In this document: positions 17,731-24,782 of the stretch, one piece after another | Layout: each line of letters starts with the position of its first letter | Numbering within the stretch: position 1 is the stretch's first letter | Assembly: GCF_900143695.1 (NCBI RefSeq) | Contig: NZ_FRFE01000045.1 | Span: 1-33,390, forward strand | Reading direction: 5' to 3' | From: Desulfopila aestuarii DSM 18488 | GTDB lineage: Bacteria; Desulfobacterota; Desulfobulbia; Desulfobulbales; Desulfocapsaceae | Length of the DNA stretch: 33,390 nt | Program-made: the position numbers and the translations under genes | Notes under the pieces: model-generated | What the model was told of the DNA's origin: nothing | The model's database searches: none | Seen by the model: only the letters and a program-made list of their open reading frames with translations

Positions 17731-19017
17731 TCACCCGTGCATCATTTTGTACTGCACAATATACACAGCGATACCAGAGAAATAGCCAAGTGCAGCTAGT
17801 CCGCCGATACGTCTCGCGTACCAGAAGAAGTGTATTTTCTCGAGACCCATGGCGGCCACACCTGCGGCCGAACCTATGATCAGGATCGAGCCACCAGTTC
17901 CGGCACAGTAAGCCATGAATTCCCAGAGGAAGCTGTTGGTCGGATACATGACCATGTCGTACATGCCCATCGAAGCGGCAACCAACGGCACGTTATCGAC
18001 AATCGCACTGAGGATACCGATCAGGGTAACGATGACATCCTGACGACCAACCACTTTATCAAGATAGCCGGCGAGCGCTGTGAGGATGTGGGTATGCTCC
18101 AGAGTGGAAACTGCCAGCAGGATGCCGACGAAGAATACTATGCTTGCCAGGTCAATGCGGGAAAGGGCTGCAACCAGACGCAAATGCCGCCTTTTATCTT
18201 CATGGGTATTGCGATGGACGATATTACCAACCAGCCAGATGATACCCAATGCGAAGAGGATGCCCATGAACGGCGGCAGATGGGTGATGGTCTTGAAAAT
18301 CGGCACACTGATCAGGCCGCCGACACCCATGCAGAACATCAGGTTCTGCTCAAAACTGGTGGTCTCAACGCCATTACCGCAGCTTGAAACTTGCGGCGCG
18401 TTTACTTTCTTGCCGCGCAGTACGAAGGTGAGGAAAATGAGTGGAACGATCAGACAGGTAAGGGATGCGAGAAAAACACCCTCCATAATTGCCACCGTGG
18501 TAATCTGCCCCCCAATCCACAGCATGGTAGTTGTCACATCGCCTATCGGTGACCAGGCGCCACCAGCATTGGCGGCGATAACGATGATGCCGGCAAAAAA
18601 CAGTCGATCTTCATGACGATCCAGCAGTTTCTTCATCAGCGAGACCATGACGATGGTGGTGGTCAGGTTGTCGAGAATGGAGCTCAGAAAAAAAGTGACG
18701 AAGCCGACCAGCCACAGCAACGATGTGATTTTCGTGGTTTTGATGCGAGAGGTGATAACCTGGAAACCGTTATGGGCGTCGACCACCTCGACAATGGTCA
18801 TCGCGCCCATCAAAAAGAAAATAATCTGGGCTGTCGCAGCCACCGATTCATTGAGGTTTTCGGTGACCTGATGGGTATCTCCACTCATCAGGGCGTAAAT
18901 AGTCCATAGCAGGCCTGCACCGATCAGGGCGGAAGCAGACTTGTTGACCTTGAACGGATGCTCAAGGGCAATGGAGGCGTAGGCGAGAACAAAAATTACT
19001 ACTAGGGTAGTTAACAT
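17731..19017 (-). CDS. nhaD: NhaD-type Na+/H+ antiporter
   Basis: 428 residues, about 11-12 spans. NhaD/ArsB-superfamily hallmarks: SSILDNLTTTIVMVSLM, then AANAGGAWSPIGDVTTTMLW, and in the second half SAIVDNVPLVAASMGM, with the SPIGDVTT and DN motifs that carry conserved acidic residues. It exports Na+ in exchange for H+ and so maintains the Na+ gradient. The ATG follows a gap of 94 bases after the KinB-like gene, same strand. Together with the DASS-type transporter three genes on, this suggests a Na+ circuit of export by NhaD and re-entry with an anion. Confidence 0.92.
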   Translation of the reverse strand: MLTTLVVIFVLAYASIALEHPFKVNKSASALIGAGLLWTIYALMSGDTHQVTENLNESVAATAQIIFFLMGAMTIVEVVDAHNGFQVITSRIKTTKITSLLWLVGFVTFFLSSILDNLTTTIVMVSLMKKLLDRHEDRLFFAGIIVIAANAGGAWSPIGDVTTTMLWIGGQITTVAIMEGVFLASLTCLIVPLIFLTFVLRGKKVNAPQVSSCGNGVETTSFEQNLMFCMGVGGLISVPIFKTITHLPPFMGILFALGIIWLVGNIVHRNTHEDKRRHLRLVAALSRIDLASIVFFVGILLAVSTLEHTHILTALAGYLDKVVGRQDVIVTLIGILSAIVDNVPLVAASMGMYDMVMYPTNSFLWEFMAYCAGTGGSILIIGSAAGVAAMGLEKIHFFWYARRIGGLAALGYFSGIAVYIVQYKMMHG

Positions 19018-19111
19018 GATTTCTCCTTTTTTGTTTTTGCAGTTACCTATTTATCGAAAATCCTTTAGCAAAACAGAACTCACTCTTTTTTCTCAGATCT
19101 GTAACTCTCCC

Positions 19112-20983
19112 TCAAGGTTCAAGCGGTCTTCCACCGTTCACCCTCTGCTCAGCAACAGGTACAGTGAAGGTAAAGACGCTGCCTTTTCCCTGATCAGACT
19201 CAACCCAGATCGTCCCGCCATGGGCCCGAACAATCTCTTTGCAGATGGCCAGCCCAAGACCTGTCCTGCCGATTTCCTGGGTATTAACCCGGACAAATTT
19301 CTGAAAAATTCTGGTCTGGTATTCAGGGGGAATACCCGTTCCATCATCCTGTACTGAGATATGGATATGATGACTGACCCTTTCTGCTGAGAGCCTGATA
19401 TGGCCGCCTTCTTCGACATAACGCAGGGCATTGGCAACAAGATTGGAGAGTACCCAGACAATTTTATTGGTATCGGCCTGGACGAGAGGTAGATTTTCGA
19501 CATTATCCACGGTCAGGTTAATCTGTTTCATGCTGACCTGTCCCTTGAAGATATCCCGGGTATGCTCAAACAGTGTGGCGACCGGGACATATTCAAATTC
19601 CAGATCTATTCGTCCTGTCTCGATTTTGGAGAGATCCAGAAGATCATGAACCATAATCTTCAAGCGATGGACTTCATCATGGGCTGCCTGGAGAAGCTCC
19701 TTTTCTTTTTCAGGCAAAAACCGTAAAGCATGCTCCAGGAGCAGATCAATACTCATGCTGATACTGGTGAGCGGGGTTCGTAATTCATGCGATGCCGCCA
19801 TGACGAACTCGCTCTTCAATCGTTCCAATTCCCTCAACTGAGTAATATCCTTGAGAAGTAGCACAACACCGGTAAGATTATGGTCTCTCCTGCCTATAGC
19901 GGTGGCAGAGAAAAGGAAATGGCGGGTTTCATTTCCGCATGGCAAAGCAATAATCCGCCGGTCATCCGAGATCTCAGGTTGACTCCCTTCCTGTATGGTT
20001 TGGGTTACTATTTCACAGACATTACATACAGGTAGTAGTTGCTCACAGTACATGGACTCAGGGTCCGCTGGTCCCACATTGAGGATTCGCCGGCCGGCCG
20101 GATTAATACCTGTCACCTTTCGATTCGTGTCGAATACGACCAGACCGTCTTCAATACTGGCCAGAATCGCATCCGCCTTGTTTTTCTCCGCCACAATCCG
20201 GTCGACGTTCATCAGATGATAACGACGGAGCTGAGCAGTCATCTGGTTGAATTCACCGGCGAGTTCTCCCAATTCATCCCTTGTTTCCACAGAAAGCTGA
20301 ACAGAAAATTCCCCAGCTGAAATCTTTTTGGCTGCCTCAACAAAACGCCGCAGAGGCAGGACGAGTCTTTCGGCAAAAAACAGACTGAAAAAGAAGGCGA
20401 TAATTGAAGCGAGCGAGGCAACAATTACGGTAGACCATATAGCCCACTTGGCAATTTCCCTCTCTTTTTCACTGACGGAATACATGGTCTCTTCATTCAT
20501 TGTCCGTAGTTCCAGGCAGGTGACCTTTACTTTGCTGTATACCGGTAGGATGGATTCCTTATAGGTCTTCAGGGTGAGGGGAAGCACATCTCGATTGATC
20601 CTGATCCCATGAGATAACTCTGAGAATATGTTTCTATATTCGCTATAATTGACCTCAATATCATGAACTACTTGTGTCTCCCCATGAACGGCGATGCTAT
20701 CCTTCGAGCGACCAAGCCATTCAAGGAAAAGCGTCTCGTTTTCACGGTACTGGGCAATGCCTCTGTCAACGTCCCCCATGAGCATGAGCAAGATACCGCT
20801 GTCTTGCCGGCCAAGGGCATCAACCATATTCTCAACGGCCAAGATACTTTGATAATAGTCGCGGAGAATCTCATCCGTTGTCTTGGCGAGTGACCAAAGA
20901 TGAAAGATCGCTAACGTCACCACGAGACCCATCAGGGATAAGGCCACGCCATAACCGATCATTATTTTCTTTTTCAGGTTCAT
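19112..20983 (-). CDS. KinB-like membrane sensor histidine kinase (HAMP-PAS-HisKA-HATPase)
   Basis: 623 residues. TM1 (9-30), a helical periplasmic sensor of about 150 residues, TM2 (182-205), HAMP (about 205-258), PAS (about 268-378), HisKA with His399 in AASHELRTPLTS, and HATPase (about 500-612; N-box NLVANALRY, DDGTGIPP, GRTGLGLAI). The layout matches Pseudomonas KinB, and an AlgB-like regulator precedes it, as in algB-kinB. The PAS domain holds a Cys cluster (Cys313, Cys320, Cys323) that could bind a metal, Fe-S cluster or respond to redox. The ATG has AGAGGT 7-8 bases upstream. It is preceded by a sigma54 promoter (21036-21050) and is probably the first gene of the kinB-nhaD-receiver-CBS-DASS transcript. 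Confidence 0.92.
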   Translation of the reverse strand: MNLKKKIMIGYGVALSLMGLVVTLAIFHLWSLAKTTDEILRDYYQSILAVENMVDALGRQDSGILLMLMGDVDRGIAQYRENETLFLEWLGRSKDSIAVHGETQVVHDIEVNYSEYRNIFSELSHGIRINRDVLPLTLKTYKESILPVYSKVKVTCLELRTMNEETMYSVSEKEREIAKWAIWSTVIVASLASIIAFFFSLFFAERLVLPLRRFVEAAKKISAGEFSVQLSVETRDELGELAGEFNQMTAQLRRYHLMNVDRIVAEKNKADAILASIEDGLVVFDTNRKVTGINPAGRRILNVGPADPESMYCEQLLPVCNVCEIVTQTIQEGSQPEISDDRRIIALPCGNETRHFLFSATAIGRRDHNLTGVVLLLKDITQLRELERLKSEFVMAASHELRTPLTSISMSIDLLLEHALRFLPEKEKELLQAAHDEVHRLKIMVHDLLDLSKIETGRIDLEFEYVPVATLFEHTRDIFKGQVSMKQINLTVDNVENLPLVQADTNKIVWVLSNLVANALRYVEEGGHIRLSAERVSHHIHISVQDDGTGIPPEYQTRIFQKFVRVNTQEIGRTGLGLAICKEIVRAHGGTIWVESDQGKGSVFTFTVPVAEQRVNGGRPLEP

Positions 20984-21035
20984 ATAAAAGACCTCTGGTC
21001 AGCCATATTTTGAAGTAGTTGGTTATGTTGCTAAC

Positions 21036-21050
21036 GCAAAGGTCATGCCA
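21036..21050 (-). promoter_or_regulatory. Sigma54 (-24/-12) promoter of the kinB-nhaD operon
   Basis: On the minus strand TGGCATGACCTTTGC matches the sigma54 consensus TGGCAC-N5-TTGC at nine of ten fixed positions, with the invariant GG and GC exactly ten bases apart. It lies 53 bases before the KinB start codon, leaving a 5' leader of about 40 bases. The neighbouring upstream gene encodes a sigma54 activator with an intact GAFTGA loop. An inverted repeat ATGCCA-n7-TGGCAT (21045-21063) overlaps the -24 element. Confidence 0.75.
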
Positions 21051-21118
21051 GATTGTATGGCATTGATAATGTATGATATATTTAGATGGCGCTGAATGTT
21101 GAATTGAAATTTGAAAGG

Positions 21119-21151
21119 GAAAAAAATAGGCATCTTGCATATTGCAAGATG
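21119..21151 (-). terminator. Intrinsic terminator after the AlgB-like gene
   Basis: On the minus strand a perfect 9-bp stem, CATCTTGCA-ata-TGCAAGATG (21131-21151), is followed within 4 bases by a run of seven T (plus-strand A-run 21120-21126). It lies 19 bases past the stop of the AlgB-like gene. It should stop most transcription before kinB, so kinB needs its own promoter. The palindrome centre is about 92 bases upstream of the -24 element, a normal distance for a sigma54 enhancer site, so a double role is possible. Confidence 0.85.
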
Positions 21152-21170
21152 GAGTGTGAGGGGGAATGAC

Positions 21171-22520
21171 TCAGATTCCGTATGTTTTTCTTCGTCGCCA
21201 GAGGGTGGCTTGGTCGATGCCGAGAATGGCGGCGGCCTCCTGAATCGAAGAAGTTTTCTGCAGAATCCTTTTGATATGAAATTCTTCGAGAGTGGAAAGG
21301 GTGACGGGATCGCCAACCCCTGGGGAACTCATTGAGGGGACAATGCTCTCCGGCAGATCGCTGCCGGTTATAAAATCACCATTTCCGAGAATCACTGCTC
21401 GTTCAATGGCATTTCGCAGTTCGCGGACATTACCGGGCCAGGAATAGGTCCTGAGTGCCTGTTCAGCTGAAGCGTCAAAACCAATGATGGTTTTATTGTT
21501 GGTACGACAGAAATACCTGCAGAAATCATCGGCGATGGTCATGATATCTTCCCGCCTTTCCCGCAGGGGAAGGACATGGACACTTATGACATTGATTCGA
21601 TAAAACAAATCCTCCCGAAACAGCCCTTCGGCAACGCGCTTTTCCAGGTTGACATTCGTTGCTGTTAAAATGCGCACATTTGCCTTGCGCGACATTGTTT
21701 CCCCAAGTCGTTCATACTCCTTATCCTGGATGAAACGAAGTAGTTTGGCCTGAATAGGCAGAGCCATATCACCGATTTCATCGAGAAAGAGAGTCCCTCC
21801 CTCACAGGCAGCAATGCGGCCCGGGTTCTCTCTCACTGCCCCGGTGAAGGCACCTTTGGCATGGCCGAATAGTTCACTCTCAAGAAGCTCACTCGGGACT
21901 GCCGGACAGGAAACAATCATAATCGGTTTTTTGGCCCGAGGACTGCAGTTATGGATGGTCCTGGCAAAAACCGATTTTCCGGTGCCGCTTTCGCCACGAA
22001 GCAATATTATCGCTTCGGAGGCTGCTGCTTTGTGGAGCGTTTCAATTATCCGCTGCATCTTTGGATTGTTGCTCTGCAGAAGAGACTCAGGGGCGAATCG
22101 CCTTCGGTCTTCCTTTAAAACTGTTATTTCATTTTCCAGGTCACGGATATGCCCCAGGGTCCTGGTCAGCAGGCGGACCTGTGCACTGGTAAAAGGCTTT
22201 TCGATATAATCCGCTGCACCACGCCGCATCGCCTCCACAGCAGTCTCGATAGTCGCATTCGCCGTAATGGCAACCACCTTCAACCATGGAGACTCTGCAA
22301 GAAGAGGAGGGATGAGATCCATACCGTTTTCGTTCTCAAGCCTGAGATCGATGAAGGCTATGTCAAATGGCCTCCTTTTCGCCTCTTTGAGTGCTTCTAG
22401 TGAGTTGGCTACTGAAACGACGGAGTGTCCTTCTGTTTCCAAACAGTATGAAAGTGTCTTACGAATGTTGGTTTCATCGTCAACAATGAGAATATTGAGT
22501 ATACCCTGTGGCACAGTCAT
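21171..22520 (-). CDS. AlgB-like sigma54-dependent response regulator (NtrC family)
   Basis: 449 residues from ATG 22518-22520; a GTG one codon earlier is possible. In the longer numbering: receiver (8-125) with D15/D16 and phospho-acceptor Asp59 in FIDLRL; AAA+ domain (about 147-385) with Walker A GESGTGKS (177-184), sigma54-contact loop GAFTGA (224-229), Walker B LFLDEIGD (245-252) and the SWPGNVRELRN motif; and a Fis-type HTH at the end (AAAILGIDQATLWRRRKTYG). The C-terminus and the LLRFIQDKEYERLG stretch closely resemble Pseudomonas AlgB. It should activate sigma54 promoters when phosphorylated, most likely by the KinB-like kinase next door, and its obvious target is the promoter at 21036. 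The ribosome binding site is weak. Confidence 0.94.
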   Translation of the reverse strand: MTVPQGILNILIVDDETNIRKTLSYCLETEGHSVVSVANSLEALKEAKRRPFDIAFIDLRLENENGMDLIPPLLAESPWLKVVAITANATIETAVEAMRRGAADYIEKPFTSAQVRLLTRTLGHIRDLENEITVLKEDRRRFAPESLLQSNNPKMQRIIETLHKAAASEAIILLRGESGTGKSVFARTIHNCSPRAKKPIMIVSCPAVPSELLESELFGHAKGAFTGAVRENPGRIAACEGGTLFLDEIGDMALPIQAKLLRFIQDKEYERLGETMSRKANVRILTATNVNLEKRVAEGLFREDLFYRINVISVHVLPLRERREDIMTIADDFCRYFCRTNNKTIIGFDASAEQALRTYSWPGNVRELRNAIERAVILGNGDFITGSDLPESIVPSMSSPGVGDPVTLSTLEEFHIKRILQKTSSIQEAAAILGIDQATLWRRRKTYGI

Positions 22521-22523
22521 CAC

Positions 22524-22862
22524 TTTTCAATACTTAATCATCAGAATTCATATTCTTAATCAGGCTTTGTCAAAGCCATCGGTCTCTTAAGGGGGGGGCT
22601 GCGCCCATGATGCAGGCCTGCAGTTGTTATCGACTGTATCACGTTTTTCTATTCTGCTCTACACCTTCTCTCAGGATAAGAGCGTTTTGGAAGGCTGCCG
22701 ATAAAGGATTGAGAAAGATTGGAAAAAGAGAACAACAAAGTGTAGCCATCTGCATTATCTTCGAGTGGGGGCTACACCATTTCCTCTTCGCTATAAAGAC
22801 CACTGAAGATGGCCCTTTCAGTTGTATTCCAGGCGTAAATTTCTGTAGCATTTACATTTCTA
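22524..22862. other. Divergent intergenic region between algB-like gene and chrB
   Basis: No gene seen. A short palindrome GGCTTTGACAAAGCC (minus-strand reading, 22563-22577) contains a perfect TTGACA and may be the -35 region and an operator of the AlgB-like gene; the -10 match (TATGAA after a 15-base spacer) is poor. There is a run of eight G at 22591-22598 and an 8-bp inverted repeat GTGTAGCC/GGCTACAC (22740-22747, 22770-22777) upstream of the chromate genes. Confidence 0.45.
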
Positions 22863-22934
22863 ATGTCCCTTGTTTGCAATAACATAGGGTCAGGAGGAAT
22901 CTACCTGTATTTTTTTCCGCTGGAAATGGCTGAC

Positions 22935-22963
22935 TTGACGATGTTACAAGTGTCACATATATT
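22935..22963 (+). promoter_or_regulatory. Promoter with CRP/FNR-type palindrome before chrB
   Basis: TTGACG (22935-22940), a 17-base spacer, and TATATT (22958-22963) form a good sigma70-type promoter. The spacer contains TGTTA-CAAGTG-TCACA (22942-22957), nine of ten matches to the CRP/FNR-family half-site pattern TGTGA-N6-TCACA. A protein bound there would block the promoter. Transcription would begin near 22970, only a few bases before the ATG at 22974, giving a nearly leaderless mRNA if that start is right. Confidence 0.5.
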
Positions 22964-22973
22964 TATGTTCACT

Positions 22974-23930
22974 ATGAACTCATGGATAATATTCTCATAT
23001 ACAGTTCCAGCGAGTGACGCTAGAGCCCGAATGCGGATTTGGCGGCGAGTAGCCGCGATCGGTGCTGTGCAACTCAAGACTGGTTTGCAAATTCTGCCAT
23101 ACAGAGACGATCTTCAGGAACAAGTCAGCTGGCTGATTCGTGAAGTAAACAACCTGGGAGGAGAAGCCGTTGCTGTTCAGTGTGAAAAAGTGGAGGCCGT
23201 AACCAACCAGCAGATTGAACAATTATTTCAAGCGCAGGTTGATCCTGAATTTACGAGCATTCAGGAAGAGGCGAGATCCTTAATCGATCTTATGGAAAAT
23301 CGGATAAATGAAACCAGCAACAAGGAGCTTCTTGCCGCCCTGCAGAAGCTTCGTAAACGATGCGAAACCGTGCGGGAAAGAGATTTTTTCCCCTCAGGAG
23401 CTGCAGGCAAAACATTAAGTGTGCTCGATTCCATTTCTGAGCAGTTACGTAATCCTGCAAAGAAAACCATCCCGGCAATGCAACTTGATCCTGCTGATTT
23501 TTCCGGGCGAATCTGGGTTACCCGTGCCCGGCCATATATAGACCGGTTGGGTTCCGCCTGGCTGATCAAAAAATTTATTGATCTCGATGCTCAGTTTCTC
23601 TTTCTGCAGACTGGGGAAATGCCTGATCTCGATCGCGGCCAGTTGCCGTTTGATATGGCAGTCGGTGATTTCACCCACCAGGGCGAGTTGATCACCTTCG
23701 AGGTTCTTATCCGTGATTTTAACCTGAAAGACCCTGCCCTGGACCGGATAAGTGAGCTGGTTCGGTGTATTGACATCCAGGAAGAGACACTGCCCGATGA
23801 CGCGGCGCTCTTGAAGACTATTATCGATGGCCTGGTGGCAACCAGACACGATGATCACCAACTGCTGAAGCAGGCAAACCTGCTTTTCGACTCCCTCTAT
23901 GCAGGATTCATGAAAACCCTTCAGGGTTAG
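22974..23930 (+). CDS. chrB: ChrB-family chromate resistance regulator
   Basis: 318 residues from ATG 22974. The N-terminal ChrB domain begins within a few residues: IIFSYTVPASDARARMRIWR, then GAVQLKTGLQILP. A helical middle part follows, and the C-terminal chromate-resistance domain starts at VTRARPYIDRLGSAWLIKKF. In-frame ATGs at 22863 and 22926 would add 37 or 16 residues with no family similarity, and none of the starts has a good ribosome binding site. Family role: chromate-responsive transcriptional regulator of chrA, and needed for resistance. It is first in a five-gene plus-strand cluster (chrB, HD, MFS, chrA, rhodanese). Confidence 0.88.
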   Translation: MNSWIIFSYTVPASDARARMRIWRRVAAIGAVQLKTGLQILPYRDDLQEQVSWLIREVNNLGGEAVAVQCEKVEAVTNQQIEQLFQAQVDPEFTSIQEEARSLIDLMENRINETSNKELLAALQKLRKRCETVRERDFFPSGAAGKTLSVLDSISEQLRNPAKKTIPAMQLDPADFSGRIWVTRARPYIDRLGSAWLIKKFIDLDAQFLFLQTGEMPDLDRGQLPFDMAVGDFTHQGELITFEVLIRDFNLKDPALDRISELVRCIDIQEETLPDDAALLKTIIDGLVATRHDDHQLLKQANLLFDSLYAGFMKTLQG

Positions 23931-23996
23931 TATTTAAGGGCATTGCCTGCCCGTTTTCCCCCACCAACCAAACAAACTATTCCACGGAGTAATTAT

Positions 23997-24737
23997 ATGC
24001 CTCCCTATGCACAACATCTCAAGACCAGCCTCCGCCGTACCGGTGAAGAATATCAGCCTTTGCATGACTGGCTCGACAACCATCCGGAATTTAAAGCGGT
24101 CCGCCACGAGCTCTCAGCTCTTGCTGAAAACCGAAAGTTTGTCAGCGAAAACTGGGGCGGTGAAGCTGTTACCGAATTTTTCCTCCATGTTACCGAGGAT
24201 CTTCTGATGAAAGAGATCGACATACTCAAACAGGCTGGTTGCCCGGAGGAAGCTGTCGATCACAGTATCGAAGTGGCCCGCAAGGCTCTGGAGATCTCAA
24301 GCCGACTGAATATCGCAGTTGATCACCGCCTGCTGGCCCGGGGCGCCATCTTCCACGACCTGGGTAAGTCCAAGACTTATGGCATGCAGCACGGAGAGTT
24401 GGGCGCGAAGATGGCGGAAGAACTCGGACTGGAGGAGGAAATCCGGCAGATAATCCTCAAGCACATCCGGGGCGGGCTCACAGAACCTGAAGCAAAAGAG
24501 TTGGGTTTGCCGATTCGGGATTACACCCTGCGAACCCCTGAGGAGAAGATCGTCATTTATGCTGACCGCATGGTCGACATCTACACCGACGGGATTGTTC
24601 CGGATACAGACGAGCATCAGGCGGAATCCCGATTTGCAGAAATACTCAAATCTTATGAAAAATATGGCAAAAACCCAATCACCCTTGCCCGTTATCTTGC
24701 TTTGCATGAAGAAATTCAGGGTTGGATGACCAGGTAA
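23997..24737 (+). CDS. HD-domain phosphohydrolase in the chromate cluster
   Basis: 246 residues from ATG 23997, preceded by CGGAGT about 9 bases upstream; a TTG 18 codons earlier is unlikely. The N-terminal ~75 residues are an unassigned helical region. An HD metal-dependent phosphohydrolase domain then runs about 85-235: His89, the His120-Asp121 pair in AIFHDLGKSK, His132, and a late ADRMVD. The YfbR/HDIG-like fold suggests a nucleotide or phosphomonoester substrate, which cannot be named. It sits 66 bases after chrB and 45 before the MFS gene. Why a phosphohydrolase belongs in a chromate operon is not obvious; nucleotide clean-up after oxidative damage or signalling are guesses. Confidence 0.85.
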   Translation: MPPYAQHLKTSLRRTGEEYQPLHDWLDNHPEFKAVRHELSALAENRKFVSENWGGEAVTEFFLHVTEDLLMKEIDILKQAGCPEEAVDHSIEVARKALEISSRLNIAVDHRLLARGAIFHDLGKSKTYGMQHGELGAKMAEELGLEEEIRQIILKHIRGGLTEPEAKELGLPIRDYTLRTPEEKIVIYADRMVDIYTDGIVPDTDEHQAESRFAEILKSYEKYGKNPITLARYLALHEEIQGWMTR

Positions 24738-24747
24738 CGAAAACATA

Positions 24748-24764
24748 CCCGGCGCTGCGCCGGG
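24748..24764 (+). promoter_or_regulatory. GC-rich hairpin in the HD-MFS gap
   Basis: CCCGGCG-ctg-CGCCGGG is a perfect 7-bp stem 10 bases after the HD stop codon. Its right arm overlaps the only Shine-Dalgarno-like sequence (GGGGAGA, 24762-24768) before the MFS start at 24783. A T6 run follows at 24775-24780, ten bases from the stem, too far for a typical terminator. It may lower MFS translation or end some transcripts. Confidence 0.45.
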
Positions 24765-24782
24765 GAGATAGTCATTTTTTAT

